Source: G963677085 sp963677085 (lineage in GTDB: Bacteria > Planctomycetota > Planctomycetia > Pirellulales > Thermoguttaceae). Taken from it: a stretch of DNA of 64,000 bases. Positions 1 through 8,863 of this stretch are shown in pieces. Within the stretch, counting starts at the first letter, position 1. Each line of letters opens with the position of its first letter. The position numbers and the translations under genes are program-made. The stretch is from assembly GCA_963677085.2 (NCBI GenBank), contig CAXXFH010000004.1, positions 3,968,001 through 4,032,000 on the forward strand. Direction: 5' to 3'. Under the pieces are notes generated by a model that searched no databases, was not told where the DNA came from, and saw only the letters and a program-made list of their open reading frames with translations.

Positions 1-791
1 GTGTCCGACGGTGGAGTCGACGATCTCCCGCTCTCGGAAATCACCTGATCGACAATCGCGTGGTCGACAATGGTCTCGTCGGAATGAGTGGACGATCCAA
101 GAGCAGGGCCGGAACTTGCCCCATTGGCATCGGTGGCTTGCTTTGTGTCCAGCATTCGGGCAATCGTGCTGCTGGCTAGATTGGAAGCCGCTTGCCAGAA
201 ATCGGCGGTGAGTTGCTCGCCCGCCTCCGTGGTTCGCTGGCCCAAGACGATTGCCGCAATGATTTGGCTGGTGCCTGTCACTGGGATAATCGTCAACGCG
301 ATCGGCTTTGCCTCACTTTTCGGCTCGCAGGCAGGATGGCCTGAGCGAAGAACCTCTTCGACCAGGCGACGTTCACGACTGCGTTTGAGGATCTGAAGCA
401 GTGAAGAGTCTGTCTCAAGCCGCTGGGCCAACACTCGCAAACCGGTTGATTTGCTCGTCGAGAGAACCACCACATCGGCGCTGAAGTCGTCGGCCAAAAC
501 CTCGGCAATGTCGGCCCACGGATCGTTCGATGGTAGCAGACCGGCAAGTCGATGGGCGAGTCGGGCAAAAACTTCGAAGCCTTCACCATTCACCGTCGAA
601 GCCCTCACGATGCCAAAGAATCCATTCGTCACTGTGGTCGGATGAGTGGCCGACGAGCCAGAAACCACGATCGCACGTGGCCAAACGCCACTCACGGTAC
701 CGTGTGTCCTCGTTCCGGGGCTCTCGTTGGAGGGCTCTCGTTCGGATTCTCGTCTGAGGGCTTGGCCCGTGGCATTCGATGCTTCTGACAC
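1..791 (-). CDS. Partial GAF-like signalling protein (3' end outside window)
   Basis: An open frame runs on the minus strand from about 905 to the window edge with no stop; the C-terminus lies outside. It has no ATG. A GTG at 791 preceded by GGGAAG about 9 bases upstream is a reasonable start, and GTG at 881 is an alternative. After a Ser/Thr/Glu-rich, probably disordered N-terminus, the part encoded by about 600-190 looks like a GAF-type sensor fold, with helix PWADIAEVLADDF, strand ADVVVLST, then a second strand pair PIALTIIPV and QIIAAIVLG. This fold binds small ligands or mediates dimerisation. The output domain is not in view, so the role is unknown. The absence of an ATG and the long low-complexity N-terminus make the exact start uncertain. 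Confidence 0.6.
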   Translation of the reverse strand, partial: MSEASNATGQALRRESEREPSNESPGTRTHGTVSGVWPRAIVVSGSSATHPTTVTNGFFGIVRASTVNGEGFEVFARLAHRLAGLLPSNDPWADIAEVLADDFSADVVVLSTSKSTGLRVLAQRLETDSSLLQILKRSRERRLVEEVLRSGHPACEPKSEAKPIALTIIPVTGTSQIIAAIVLGQRTTEAGEQLTADFWQAASNLASSTIARMLDTKQATDANGASSGPALGSSTHSDETIVDHAIVDQVISESGRSSTPPSD

Positions 792-1342
792 CTCGATGCT
801 TCCCGAATCATACACCGTTCTGGGTTTGAGCGTCACCCGGGGATACTGCCAAGATTTCGGTTCCCCCCTTGCGGTTGGCACAGTCGGTTCACGGAAGGGT
901 GATGGCTATTGTGGACGGCCAACACACGTTTGCCATGCGGGCGATCAGCGCACTCGGAGAACAAACGTCTCAGCAAACCAGTGCCGCGGGTACTCCGTTT
1001 GTCCCTCTGACCAAAGACTTCACCGAGCGGAAATCGACAAGATGGGCGTATGCCAATGGCCGTGCTGGAGACACATTACTTTTGCGCCAGACGTTGCGGT
1101 CGATACGATTCGCGCAAGTGGCGTGCGGAAAACCGTAAAGCCTGGCCGTGCTTACCATGCTTGGTTGAGGGGCGTTGGTCGGTGACCTAGATGTTTGTGA
1201 GGGTCAAAAGCAGGGGAGTTACTCATCGAAAACCCTCGACCATGTATCTGGGCACAGAAGGCGGTGTACGCGGTGTACGCGTCCGCCGTTGGGGGTGACC
1301 GGGAGCATTTTCTAACATCAGGTCAAGTGGAAGGGTAGAGAC
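792..1342. other. Intergenic region before the first MCP
   Basis: I see no convincing gene on either strand. The stretch ends with a short tandem GCGGTGTACGC-type duplication around 1262-1283 and a GGAAGGG purine tract just before the MCP start, which can serve as its ribosome binding site. Promoters for the two divergent neighbours are expected here but no clear boxes were recognised. Confidence 0.5.
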
Positions 1343-3772
1343 ATGAAATTTCGGAGCAAAATTCTTCTTCTCAGCGCGACGGGCATCATTCTCACTGTTG
1401 TCGTTGTCTCGCTCATTGTCTTCATCCAGAAAGGACAGCTTCGGACGGAAATCGCCAACGAAGTCAACATTCTGGGCGAACAGGAATGTGAAAAAATTGC
1501 CAACGACGTTTACGTGATGCTTCAGGTACAAGAGGCAGAATTCGAGAAACAAGTTCGAACCGATTTGAACGTCGCCCGAAAGACTGCCCACGATATGGGC
1601 GGATTTTCGTTTGCTCAAGAACCAGTCGAGTGGACGGCAACCAATCAGTTCACCCAAAAGTCAACGCAAGTCGACTTGCCGAAGATGCTGGTGGGCAAAG
1701 AGTGGTTGGGGAAAAACGCCAGCGTTGCCCAGCCTTCGCCGGTGGTCGACGATGTTCAGAAGACGGTTGGCAGTACCTGCACCATCTTCCAGCGGATGAA
1801 CGAGCAGGGCGACATGCTGCGCGTATGCACCAACGTGGAAAAGCTCGACAACACCCGGGCGATCGGCACCTACATCCCGGCGGTTGACCCGGATGGCAAG
1901 CCGAATCCCGTCGTTTCCGCGGTGCTTAGCGGCGAGACGTACCTGGGCCGTGCCTATGTGGTAAACGATTGGTACATTACCGGCTACGAGCCGATTCGCG
2001 ACGATGCCGGGAAGGTCGTGGGTATGCTCTATGTCGGAATTCCTCAGGTCAACAGCGAATCGCTACGTAAAGGAATCGAGAACATCACGGTAGGCAAGTC
2101 CGGCTACGTGTTCTTGATCACCGGGCCGGGACAGAACCCAGGCGAATACGTGATTTCGCAGGGCGGCACTCGCGACGGCGAGAGCATCTGGAATACGAAA
2201 GACGCGGACGGCAATCTCGTGATTCAAGACCTGGTTAACGGGGCCGTAGCGGCCAAGCCGGGTGAATCATATACTCATAAGTATCGGTGGCAAAACGAAG
2301 GCGAAAGTGAACCTCGCAGCAAAGTGGCCGCAGTGAAATACTTTGGCCCCTGGAACTGGGTCATCGGAGCGGGAGCCTACGAAGAAGACTACCAGGAGGC
2401 CCTGGGTCGCGTTGACTCGGCCATCAACAAGCTGCAGCTTTGGGTTGTGCTGGGTGGTTTCGGTGCCGTGATTCTGTGTGGTGGCCTGGCCCTAGTGATC
2501 GCGACCACCATGACACGCCCGCTGACGCAGGCCGTGTCGGTGATGAAGCTGGTAGCGGGTGGCGATTACACGCAGCGTCTCGAGGTGAAGACTCGCGACG
2601 AAGTGGGCGAGATGGCCGTGTCGATCAACGCGGCGGTGGAGGCCACGGAAACGGCGATGAAGGAGGTGAAGGAAGCGGCGGAGCGTGAGCGGGAGATGGA
2701 AGCCCAGCGTGCCCGGGAGCAGCAGGAAGCGGCCGAGCGCGAGCAGCAACTTCAGGCCGAGAAGGCCGAGGCCGAACGGAAGCGGATGGAAGAAGAGCAG
2801 CGTCAGCAGGAGGAACAAGCCCGGCTGGAACGCGAGCAGGCCGAGAAGGAACGCCAGGCGGCCGAGGTGCTTCGTCGCAAGGTCGACGAACTGCTGAAGG
2901 TCGTCACCGCCGCGGCGGAAGGCGATCTGACGGGCGAAGTGGCCGTCGAGGGCGACGAGGCCATCGACGAACTGGCTGCCGGTATCGTCAAGATGCTGGG
3001 CGACCTCCGCAACGTGCTCGGCCAGGTGACCGAAGCGGCCGATCAGTTCAACGAAGGCTCGCGGGTGATCGCCGAGAGTTCCCAAACGATGGCCACCGGC
3101 GCGCAGACGCAGAGCTCGACGGTCGAAGAGATGTCGGCCTCGATCGAGCAGCTTGCCCGATCGATCGAGTCGGTGAAGGCCGACGCGACGGACGCCGACA
3201 GCGTGGCCAAGCGGACGAGCCAGTTGGCCGAGCAGGGCGGTTCGGCCGTGCAGAAGTCGGTCGAGGCGATGGAACTGATCCGCACGAGTTCGGAGCAGAT
3301 CGGCGAGATCATCCAGGTGATTTCGGAGATCGCCAGCCAGACGAACCTGTTGGCACTGAACGCGGCGATCGAGGCGGCTCGGGCAGGCGAACACGGCATG
3401 GGCTTCGCCGTGGTGGCCGACGAGGTTCGCAAGCTGGCCGAGCGGAGCAACCAGGCGGCCGGCGAGATTACCTCGCTGATCAAGGAGTCGAGCGAGCGCG
3501 TGGCCGAAGGGGCCATGCTGAGCGAGGAGACGGGCAAGTCGTTGCAGGAGATCATCGAGGGCGTGGAAGCGACCGCGACGAAGATCTCGCAGATTGCCTC
3601 GGCGACGGTCGAACAGGCGACCAACGCCCACGAGGTGGCCTCGGCCATCCAGAACGTGGCCGACGTAACGGAGCAGGCGGCCGCGGGTGCAGAAGAGATG
3701 GCCTCGAGCAGCGAAGAACTCGGTGCCCAGGCCGGCACCCTTCGCGATCTGGTCGGCCACTTCCGAACCTGA
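1343..3772 (+). CDS. Methyl-accepting chemotaxis protein with Cache3-Cache2-like sensor
   Basis: Membrane chemoreceptor of 809 residues. TM1 is about residues 7-28. The large extracytoplasmic region (about 30-360) resembles a Cache3-Cache2 fusion: motifs TGYEPIRDDAGKVVGMLYVG (about 213-232) and PWNWVIGAGAYEEDY (about 336-350) are typical. TM2 is about 366-388, followed by HAMP (about 389-440), a very Glu/Arg/Gln-rich coiled coil (about 440-512), a second HAMP-like segment (about 513-565) and the signalling hairpin, whose tip is around 661-700 (SEIASQTNLLALNAAIEAAR). It should control CheA activity in response to a small periplasmic ligand, probably an organic acid or amino acid judging from the family. 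From residue 438 to the end it is identical to the second MCP at 5243-7312. The start is supported by the upstream GGAAGGG. Confidence 0.95.
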   Translation: MKFRSKILLLSATGIILTVVVVSLIVFIQKGQLRTEIANEVNILGEQECEKIANDVYVMLQVQEAEFEKQVRTDLNVARKTAHDMGGFSFAQEPVEWTATNQFTQKSTQVDLPKMLVGKEWLGKNASVAQPSPVVDDVQKTVGSTCTIFQRMNEQGDMLRVCTNVEKLDNTRAIGTYIPAVDPDGKPNPVVSAVLSGETYLGRAYVVNDWYITGYEPIRDDAGKVVGMLYVGIPQVNSESLRKGIENITVGKSGYVFLITGPGQNPGEYVISQGGTRDGESIWNTKDADGNLVIQDLVNGAVAAKPGESYTHKYRWQNEGESEPRSKVAAVKYFGPWNWVIGAGAYEEDYQEALGRVDSAINKLQLWVVLGGFGAVILCGGLALVIATTMTRPLTQAVSVMKLVAGGDYTQRLEVKTRDEVGEMAVSINAAVEATETAMKEVKEAAEREREMEAQRAREQQEAAEREQQLQAEKAEAERKRMEEEQRQQEEQARLEREQAEKERQAAEVLRRKVDELLKVVTAAAEGDLTGEVAVEGDEAIDELAAGIVKMLGDLRNVLGQVTEAADQFNEGSRVIAESSQTMATGAQTQSSTVEEMSASIEQLARSIESVKADATDADSVAKRTSQLAEQGGSAVQKSVEAMELIRTSSEQIGEIIQVISEIASQTNLLALNAAIEAARAGEHGMGFAVVADEVRKLAERSNQAAGEITSLIKESSERVAEGAMLSEETGKSLQEIIEGVEATATKISQIASATVEQATNAHEVASAIQNVADVTEQAAAGAEEMASSSEELGAQAGTLRDLVGHFRT

Positions 3773-3900
3773 GCCTGACCTCCGCAGCAACGGCCATGCG
3801 AAATGGGCCGTTGGAGTAAACACAAGTAACACATCGCACGAGCGGCGAGCTTCGGCTCGCCGCTCGTCGTGCGTTTAGGGACCGTGTTCACGGACGGGGC
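2641..3900 (+). repeat. 1.26 kb near-identical direct repeat, copy 1
   Basis: This segment covers the coiled coil, second HAMP and signalling domain of the first MCP plus its terminator and trailer. It matches 6181-7440 at a constant offset of 3540 bases. Reading the two side by side I count 13 mismatches in 1260 positions and no indels. Within the coding part only one codon pair (at 2651) changes the amino acid, Thr to Ala. Upstream of 2641 the similarity collapses abruptly. Confidence 0.95.
3835..3873 (+). terminator. Hairpin terminator after first MCP
   Basis: A strong stem, GAGCGGCGAGC pairing with GCTCGCCGCTC, is closed by a TTCG tetraloop and extended by CGCACG/CGTGCG. It lies about 60 bases after the stop codon. 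Only three T follow the stem, so termination may be weak or partly Rho-dependent. The same hairpin is duplicated after the second MCP. Confidence 0.7.
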
Positions 3901-4096
3901 TTGTGAAGCGTTGTCGCAATGTTGGAAATCGGTGCTGCGGAAGTTTGCAATATGAAGAAAATGTTCAAGGCGCAAAGCACTGCAGTGACCGTAACCTACG
4001 CTTGCAAGGGCACTCTTCAGCGTTTCGCAGCATTGTACGGCAACACCAGCAACTGAAGGTGCTCCTGTACGCGCCGCAGGTTCATCCTGTGCCACT

Positions 4097-4197
4097 GACC
4101 TCAAAGATCGTTAAGTTTTTGACAAAGCTTAGCGACCAGCGGGAGCGGCTTCTTGCCTGGGTGCGGTAGCATCATTTGGTTGGCGACCCTGCCGTCT
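4097..4197 (+). repeat. Dispersed family A element, copy A1
   Basis: First of six related intergenic sequences of about 100 bp. The order of conserved blocks is ACCTCAAAGATCGTTAAG, TTTTTGACAAAG, TTAGCGACCAGCGGGAGCGG, TTCTTGCCTGGGTGCGG, AGCA, TTTGGTTGGCG and CCCTGCCG. It carries no ORF and lies 110 bp before the secreted Cache-like gene. The rest of the gap between 3901 and 4306 holds no supported gene. Confidence 0.8.
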
Positions 4198-4306
4198 GCG
4201 TAGTCGTTCAGTGAACGAACGACGATTTGTTGTGAGCGAAGTTGACGGGAAGACTTGTGTTCCCGTTGTCTGGCCAATCTGTTTTTCAAACGAGAGGGGA
4301 ATTGGT

Positions 4307-4924
4307 ATGAAGAAGTTGTTTGGACTGTTTTGTGGCACCCTGGTTGTGCTTTTGGTCGCTCGATTGGCTTCGGCTGAGAACGCGAAGGTTACCCAGCTTC
4401 AAGGCAAGCTGGCGGAAAGTATCGATGCCGATGGCAATGCATCGCCGGCCATGAAGAGTTTCATCAAAGAGCGGTTGTTGCCGCTTTCGACCGATGTTGT
4501 ATTTGTGCAGGAAGTCAAAGCACAGAACGACAAAGGTGTTTCGCTCGACAAGATCAAAGAAATCGATAGTCAGTGGCAGGAGACCGAAGAAGAACTGGCG
4601 ATCCAGACTGAAATGACCACGAACGCATGTGCCAAGGAAATCGGCAAACAGCTCTCGCAGGAAAAAGCGATCCGTGAGGCGTTTGTTATGGACAACCAAG
4701 GCGCAAACGTAGGGCAAAGCGATATCACGAGCGACTACTGGCAAGGGGATGAGCCCAAGTGGCAGAACTCCTACAACGACGGCAAGGGCGGGGTCGACAT
4801 CGGAAAGAATAAGTTCGACCGCTCGGCCAACGCGGAAATACAGCAGATTTCGCTGCCGATCATCGACGAAGACGGCAACGTTGTCGGCGCCGTTAGCTAT
4901 GGCATCGCTGTTGATCAACTATAA
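4307..4924 (+). CDS. Secreted stand-alone Cache-like sensor protein
   Basis: Predicted 205-residue exported protein. The start ATG at 4307 is chosen because it has GAGAGGGG just upstream and opens directly into a signal peptide (MKKLFGLFCGTLVVLLV, cleavage near ASA-EN). The mature part begins with long helices, continues through SDYWQGDEPKWQNSYNDG and ends with PIIDEDGNVVGAVSYGI, the closing strand pair typical of single Cache/PDC sensor domains. No membrane anchor or output domain is present. It lies between two MCPs on the same strand, so it may act as a periplasmic ligand-binding partner of these receptors. That role is inferred from position only. Confidence 0.75.
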   Translation: MKKLFGLFCGTLVVLLVARLASAENAKVTQLQGKLAESIDADGNASPAMKSFIKERLLPLSTDVVFVQEVKAQNDKGVSLDKIKEIDSQWQETEEELAIQTEMTTNACAKEIGKQLSQEKAIREAFVMDNQGANVGQSDITSDYWQGDEPKWQNSYNDGKGGVDIGKNKFDRSANAEIQQISLPIIDEDGNVVGAVSYGIAVDQL

Positions 4925-5242
4925 GGACAGACCGATGAAACTTGTTGACTTGTCTGGCCGTACTTTGCGACGGCCCTCGAGTTCCGCCTTGAAAACGGCA
5001 AGTCATTCTTCGGACCGTCCCAAGGCCGAGTAGCCGACCTGAAGACTAAAAGGCGCCTCTTCCGAAATCGGTGGAGAAACCTTGCGGGAGACGGAATAAG
5101 GCGACCGTTAGGAGCCAGGGACGAGCATGTAGCGATTACCTTAGGTCTTAATTCGCAGAAAAATGACTCTGGGCGGGATGCCTCGCGGTTGTATTGGAAG
5201 TTGCCGGAGGGCCCAGCATGAACGAAGTAGGAGTGTAACGGT
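4925..5242. other. 318-bp gap before second MCP
   Basis: No gene is supported. The sequence could hold an untranslated leader: it contains several short complementary segments, but I could not match it to a known riboswitch (a cyclic di-GMP type was considered). The AGGAG at about 5230 is the ribosome binding site of the next gene. Confidence 0.4.
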
Positions 5243-7312
5243 ATGAGCGTGAAGTACAAAATCACACTAATGGTTGGCCTTTGCGTGGTCACTTTGGTGC
5301 TGATTGTCGGAGCCGGATGGCAGGCGCTTTCCGGAATGACGAAAAGCCTGGACACGATCGTCAACGACGAATTCCTCGTGCTCCTTGACAACGATATTTC
5401 TCCGCTGATCAACGATGAAATGTTGCCGTTGATCAACGAAGACATGGTGCACATGCAAGGTCTCCAACGAAGCATTACGTTGATGCTCGAAGCAGATCGC
5501 GATGTACATCAAGCCGTGATCGCAGAGAGAATGGCACTGGTTGCCGACAGCGAGGAAGAGAGTGCCGCAGCCGATCAGGCCAATAAGGAGAATACAGAAC
5601 AGGCCGCCGCGAGGATGAAAAAGGCGGCAGCGCTTCTGGTTACGGATGAGGCCAAGAAAATCTACGCGGAGTTCGAAGAAGCCTATGCAAACTGGTTGGA
5701 GCGGACACGCAAGGTCGTGGAAATGAGCAAGACCCCGGGCAAATTGCGTTTTGCCAGAAAGGCTAGCAACGGCGGGTCGGCTGCCAAAGCGTTTGACGTC
5801 ATGCGCGGTTATATCGACCAACTCCAGGTAGCTCAGGAAGAGCAGATCAAGCAGGAGCTTGCGGAAGTTGAATCGACAAAGACGCAAGTCAACGAAGAAA
5901 AAACGAACTTAGAGAAAAAACGGGCGGCCGTTCTCGGCGAGGTCGCGTCGGTTAGGAGTCGGACGCAATTTCAGACGACGATGTTTGTTTGTGCCGGCCT
6001 GATCGTGGCCGTTGTGGTGATCGTCGGTGGTCTTGTGCTATCGAGAATGATCATCAAGCCGCTTCAGAAATGCATGGCGAGCGTTGTTGCCTTGGCAAAT
6101 CAGGACTACAGCGTGAAGTGCGATGTCCAAAGCAAGGACGAACTTGGGCAAATGGCCACTGCGATCAATCAATCGATCGAGGCCACGGAGGCGGCGATGA
6201 AGGAGGTGAAGGAAGCGGCGGAGCGTGAGCGGGAGATGGAAGCCCAGCGTGCCCGAGAGCAGCAGGAAGCGGCCGAGCGCGAGCAGCAACTTCAGGCCGA
6301 AAAGGCCGAGGCCGAACGGAAGCGGATGGAAGAAGAGCAGCGTCAGCAGGAGGAACAAGCCCGACTGGAACGCGAGCAGGCCGAGAAGGAACGCCAGGCG
6401 GCCGAGGTGCTTCGTCGCAAGGTCGACGAACTGCTGAAGGTCGTCACCGCCGCGGCGGAAGGCGATCTGACGGGCGAAGTGGCCGTCGAGGGCGACGAGG
6501 CCATCGACGAACTGGCTGCCGGTATCGTCAAGATGCTGGGCGACCTCCGCAACGTGCTCGGCCAGGTGACCGAAGCGGCCGATCAGTTCAACGAAGGCTC
6601 GCGGGTGATCGCCGAGAGTTCCCAAACGATGGCCACCGGCGCGCAGACGCAGAGCTCGACGGTCGAAGAGATGTCGGCCTCGATCGAGCAGCTTGCCCGA
6701 TCGATCGAGTCGGTGAAGGCCGACGCGACGGACGCCGACAGCGTGGCCAAGCGGACGAGCCAGTTGGCCGAGCAGGGCGGTTCGGCCGTGCAGAAGTCGG
6801 TCGAGGCGATGGAACTGATCCGCACGAGTTCGGAGCAGATCGGCGAGATCATCCAGGTGATTTCGGAGATTGCCAGCCAGACGAACCTGTTGGCACTGAA
6901 CGCGGCGATCGAGGCGGCTCGGGCAGGCGAACACGGCATGGGCTTCGCCGTGGTGGCCGACGAGGTCCGCAAGCTGGCCGAGCGGAGCAACCAGGCGGCC
7001 GGCGAGATCACGTCGCTGATCAAGGAGTCGAGCGAGCGTGTGGCCGAAGGGGCCATGCTGAGCGAGGAGACGGGCAAGTCGTTGCAGGAGATCATCGAGG
7101 GCGTGGAAGCGACCGCGACGAAGATCTCGCAGATTGCTTCGGCGACGGTCGAACAGGCGACCAACGCCCACGAGGTGGCCTCGGCCATCCAGAACGTGGC
7201 CGACGTAACGGAGCAGGCGGCCGCGGGTGCGGAAGAGATGGCCTCGAGCAGCGAAGAACTCGGTGCCCAGGCCGGCACCCTTCGCGATCTGGTCGGCCAC
7301 TTCCGAACCTGA
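5243..7312 (+). CDS. Methyl-accepting chemotaxis protein with helical-bundle sensor
   Basis: Chemoreceptor of 689 residues with AGGAG upstream of the ATG. TM1 is about 9-30. The extracytoplasmic region (about 31-245) is almost all helical, with no Cache motifs, and looks like a four-helix-bundle sensor. It contains a short internal duplication (DISPLINDEM / LPLINEDMV). TM2 is about 248-270, followed by HAMP. From about residue 318 to the end (372 residues) it is identical to the first MCP: coiled coil, second HAMP and signalling hairpin. The two receptors therefore present the same CheA/CheW interface while sensing different cues, and could mix in one array. Whether they form heterodimers is unknown. 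Confidence 0.95.
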   Translation: MSVKYKITLMVGLCVVTLVLIVGAGWQALSGMTKSLDTIVNDEFLVLLDNDISPLINDEMLPLINEDMVHMQGLQRSITLMLEADRDVHQAVIAERMALVADSEEESAAADQANKENTEQAAARMKKAAALLVTDEAKKIYAEFEEAYANWLERTRKVVEMSKTPGKLRFARKASNGGSAAKAFDVMRGYIDQLQVAQEEQIKQELAEVESTKTQVNEEKTNLEKKRAAVLGEVASVRSRTQFQTTMFVCAGLIVAVVVIVGGLVLSRMIIKPLQKCMASVVALANQDYSVKCDVQSKDELGQMATAINQSIEATEAAMKEVKEAAEREREMEAQRAREQQEAAEREQQLQAEKAEAERKRMEEEQRQQEEQARLEREQAEKERQAAEVLRRKVDELLKVVTAAAEGDLTGEVAVEGDEAIDELAAGIVKMLGDLRNVLGQVTEAADQFNEGSRVIAESSQTMATGAQTQSSTVEEMSASIEQLARSIESVKADATDADSVAKRTSQLAEQGGSAVQKSVEAMELIRTSSEQIGEIIQVISEIASQTNLLALNAAIEAARAGEHGMGFAVVADEVRKLAERSNQAAGEITSLIKESSERVAEGAMLSEETGKSLQEIIEGVEATATKISQIASATVEQATNAHEVASAIQNVADVTEQAAAGAEEMASSSEELGAQAGTLRDLVGHFRT

Positions 7313-7440
7313 GCCTGACCTCCGCAGCAACGGCCATGCGAAATGGGCCGTTGGAGTAAACACAAGTAACACATCGCACGAGCGGCGAGCTTCGGCTCGC
7401 CGCTCGTCGTGCGTTTAGGGACTGTGTTCACGGACGGGGC
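6181..7440 (+). repeat. 1.26 kb near-identical direct repeat, copy 2
   Basis: Second copy of the MCP cytoplasmic half, stop codon, trailer and terminator (see 2641-3900). The right edge coincides with the end of the shared trailer (ACGGACGGGGC), beyond which the sequences are unrelated. Confidence 0.95.
7375..7413 (+). terminator. Hairpin terminator after second MCP
   Basis: Exact copy of the GAGCGGCGAGC-TTCG-GCTCGCCGCTC hairpin found after the first MCP, lying between the convergent MCP and receiver genes. Confidence 0.7.
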
Positions 7441-7448
7441 GGTGATAG

Positions 7449-7901
7449 TCAGGTCCGGGAGTCGAGGTGCTCGACAACCGCCGACAGCAGTTGTTTCCAG
7501 GATGACGACTTATCCACGTGGGCGTTACATCCCGCGTCGCACCATTGGCCACGGTCTTCGGTGGCCGTGAAAGCGGTGAGTGCAATGATGGGGCCGTCCC
7601 AGCCTTGGTCGCGAAGTTCTCGCGTGGCCTCGTAGCCATCCATCCGGGGCATTTGTACGTCCATTAAGATCACGCCGTAGGGTTCGTCCGCTTCGCGCGA
7701 GGCGATGGCCTTCTTGCACGCTTCTTCGCCGTTGTTGGCCAGATCGACCGTTAGCCCGGCCTTCTGGAGGACATGGCGGAACAGAAGACGCATGTCCTCG
7801 ACGTCTTCTACTAGAAGAATACGCCCTGCCAGCGGCCCGAGATCTTGGGATTTGCCCGTGTCTGCGCGAGTGCCAGTCTGATTCACCTGTGCTTGGAGCA
7901 T
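7449..7901 (-). CDS. CheY-like single-domain response regulator
   Basis: Stand-alone receiver of 150 residues. The ATG at 7901 is preferred over a longer frame because GGAGGG lies about 8 bases upstream. Key residues are visible: acidic pair in VEDVED (32-36), phospho-acceptor Asp81 in LMDVQMPRMDG, Thr109 in ALTAF and Lys131 in VDKSS. The first 24 residues form an extra polar tail. There is no DNA-binding or enzymatic output domain. Convergent with the MCP pair, it is a candidate CheY-type output or phosphate sink for a chemosensory pathway, but no cheA gene is in the window. Confidence 0.9.
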   Translation of the reverse strand: MLQAQVNQTGTRADTGKSQDLGPLAGRILLVEDVEDMRLLFRHVLQKAGLTVDLANNGEEACKKAIASREADEPYGVILMDVQMPRMDGYEATRELRDQGWDGPIIALTAFTATEDRGQWCDAGCNAHVDKSSSWKQLLSAVVEHLDSRT

Positions 7902-7931
7902 ATGTCTACCCTCCCGTCGCTCCAAGTGATT

Positions 7932-7985
7932 CACCCCAGCGGGGTGAAGAGTTCAGTGTCACCGTTGAACTCAGTGTTACCGTTG
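7932..7985. promoter_or_regulatory. Palindrome and direct repeats upstream of the receiver gene
   Basis: A perfect palindrome CACCCC-AGC-GGGGTG (7932-7946) is followed by two near-identical 15-mers TCAGTGTCACCGTTG and TCAGTGTTACCGTTG whose starts are 18 bases apart (7953, 7971). They lie 30-85 bases upstream of the receiver start. They could be regulator-binding sites, which is an inference from layout only. Confidence 0.4.
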
Positions 7986-8863
7986 TGACATGCAGCGACC
8001 CCGAAGCGAGTGGCTCTTGGGTCGCAGTGCAAGCCATTTCGGAACAAGCCGCAACGCAAGCTTCCGTGCACATAGGAAACCTCTAGCTGGCTGTGAGGAA
8101 TCGCGAAAGAACAACTCCATAATTACGAATTTATAGAACTCGGATTTTCTGGCAAGCCTATTTATTGGTGAATGTACTGAAAATGGCCGCTTCTGCGAGC
8201 CAAAAACCTGTGAATGCGAGTTCCCGTAAGCTACTCCAGGCTAATTGACCACACCGGTGTCGATCGCAGTCAACGGGACGAATTCATGCTTACAGTGCGC
8301 CAATGTCCTTGGGTTGGAGCCCGGCCGTTTAATGTGTCGAGGGAATGTGCTGCACAATACGCCAATCCCTGCCGAGAAGTCGGACAGTGCGATAAGTCGT
8401 TTTCTGGGCGTCTCCCTCAAGACACTTGTTCCCGTCAACGAAACGGCGGGGGGATACTGACTATTTCAGTTACCAACCGTCAAATCGCCTGTAGCTACAA
8501 TGGCGTAGTATGACACTGTCCGGACGGAAGATCAATCCCTTGCCATGAAACTCACCGATTTCTGACAGAACGTCACGTCTTCGCAGTGTTGCTAGCAAAG
8601 TTTCTTCCCAGCCACCGGGATGACGAGTTGAGCGGATCGAGAAGAGCCCGGGTACCGAAAGAAAGACGGTGCGGCGTTTGCGGGTGCAGTAGCAGGAACG
8701 CCCTTGGCCAGCTAAAACATGACTAAGGGCGGTCCGAAGAATAACTTGCCGTTTTCCAGGCGGAATCCGAGGGCTGTCGCGAAGCACGGCCCGACGAATC
8801 AGCAAGTTTTTGTCGGTCTGTCCCAGGAAAGTGTGGGCTTGAACTGATCGAAGGGATGTACAT
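7986..8863. other. Long non-coding gap upstream of the alcohol dehydrogenase
   Basis: About 880 bases without a supported gene. An AT-rich patch at about 8105-8175 could contain a promoter. Open frames here lack recognisable domains and ribosome binding sites. Family elements described elsewhere in this window are not evident in it. Confidence 0.45.

Noticed and set aside
2492..3832. 446-codon open frame antisense to the first MCP (and its copy at 6038-7372)
   Set aside because: Arises from biased codon third positions in GC-rich Glu/Arg coiled-coil sequence; its His/Leu/Arg-rich product has no domain and overlaps a certain gene entirely.
4925..5242. Possible cyclic di-GMP riboswitch before the second MCP
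   Set aside because: Considered because of MCP genes elsewhere; the conserved core blocks of that riboswitch could not be found in order.
7953..7985. Possible CRISPR-like repeats
   Set aside because: Only two units with a 3-base spacer; no array of equal spacers and no cas genes in the window.
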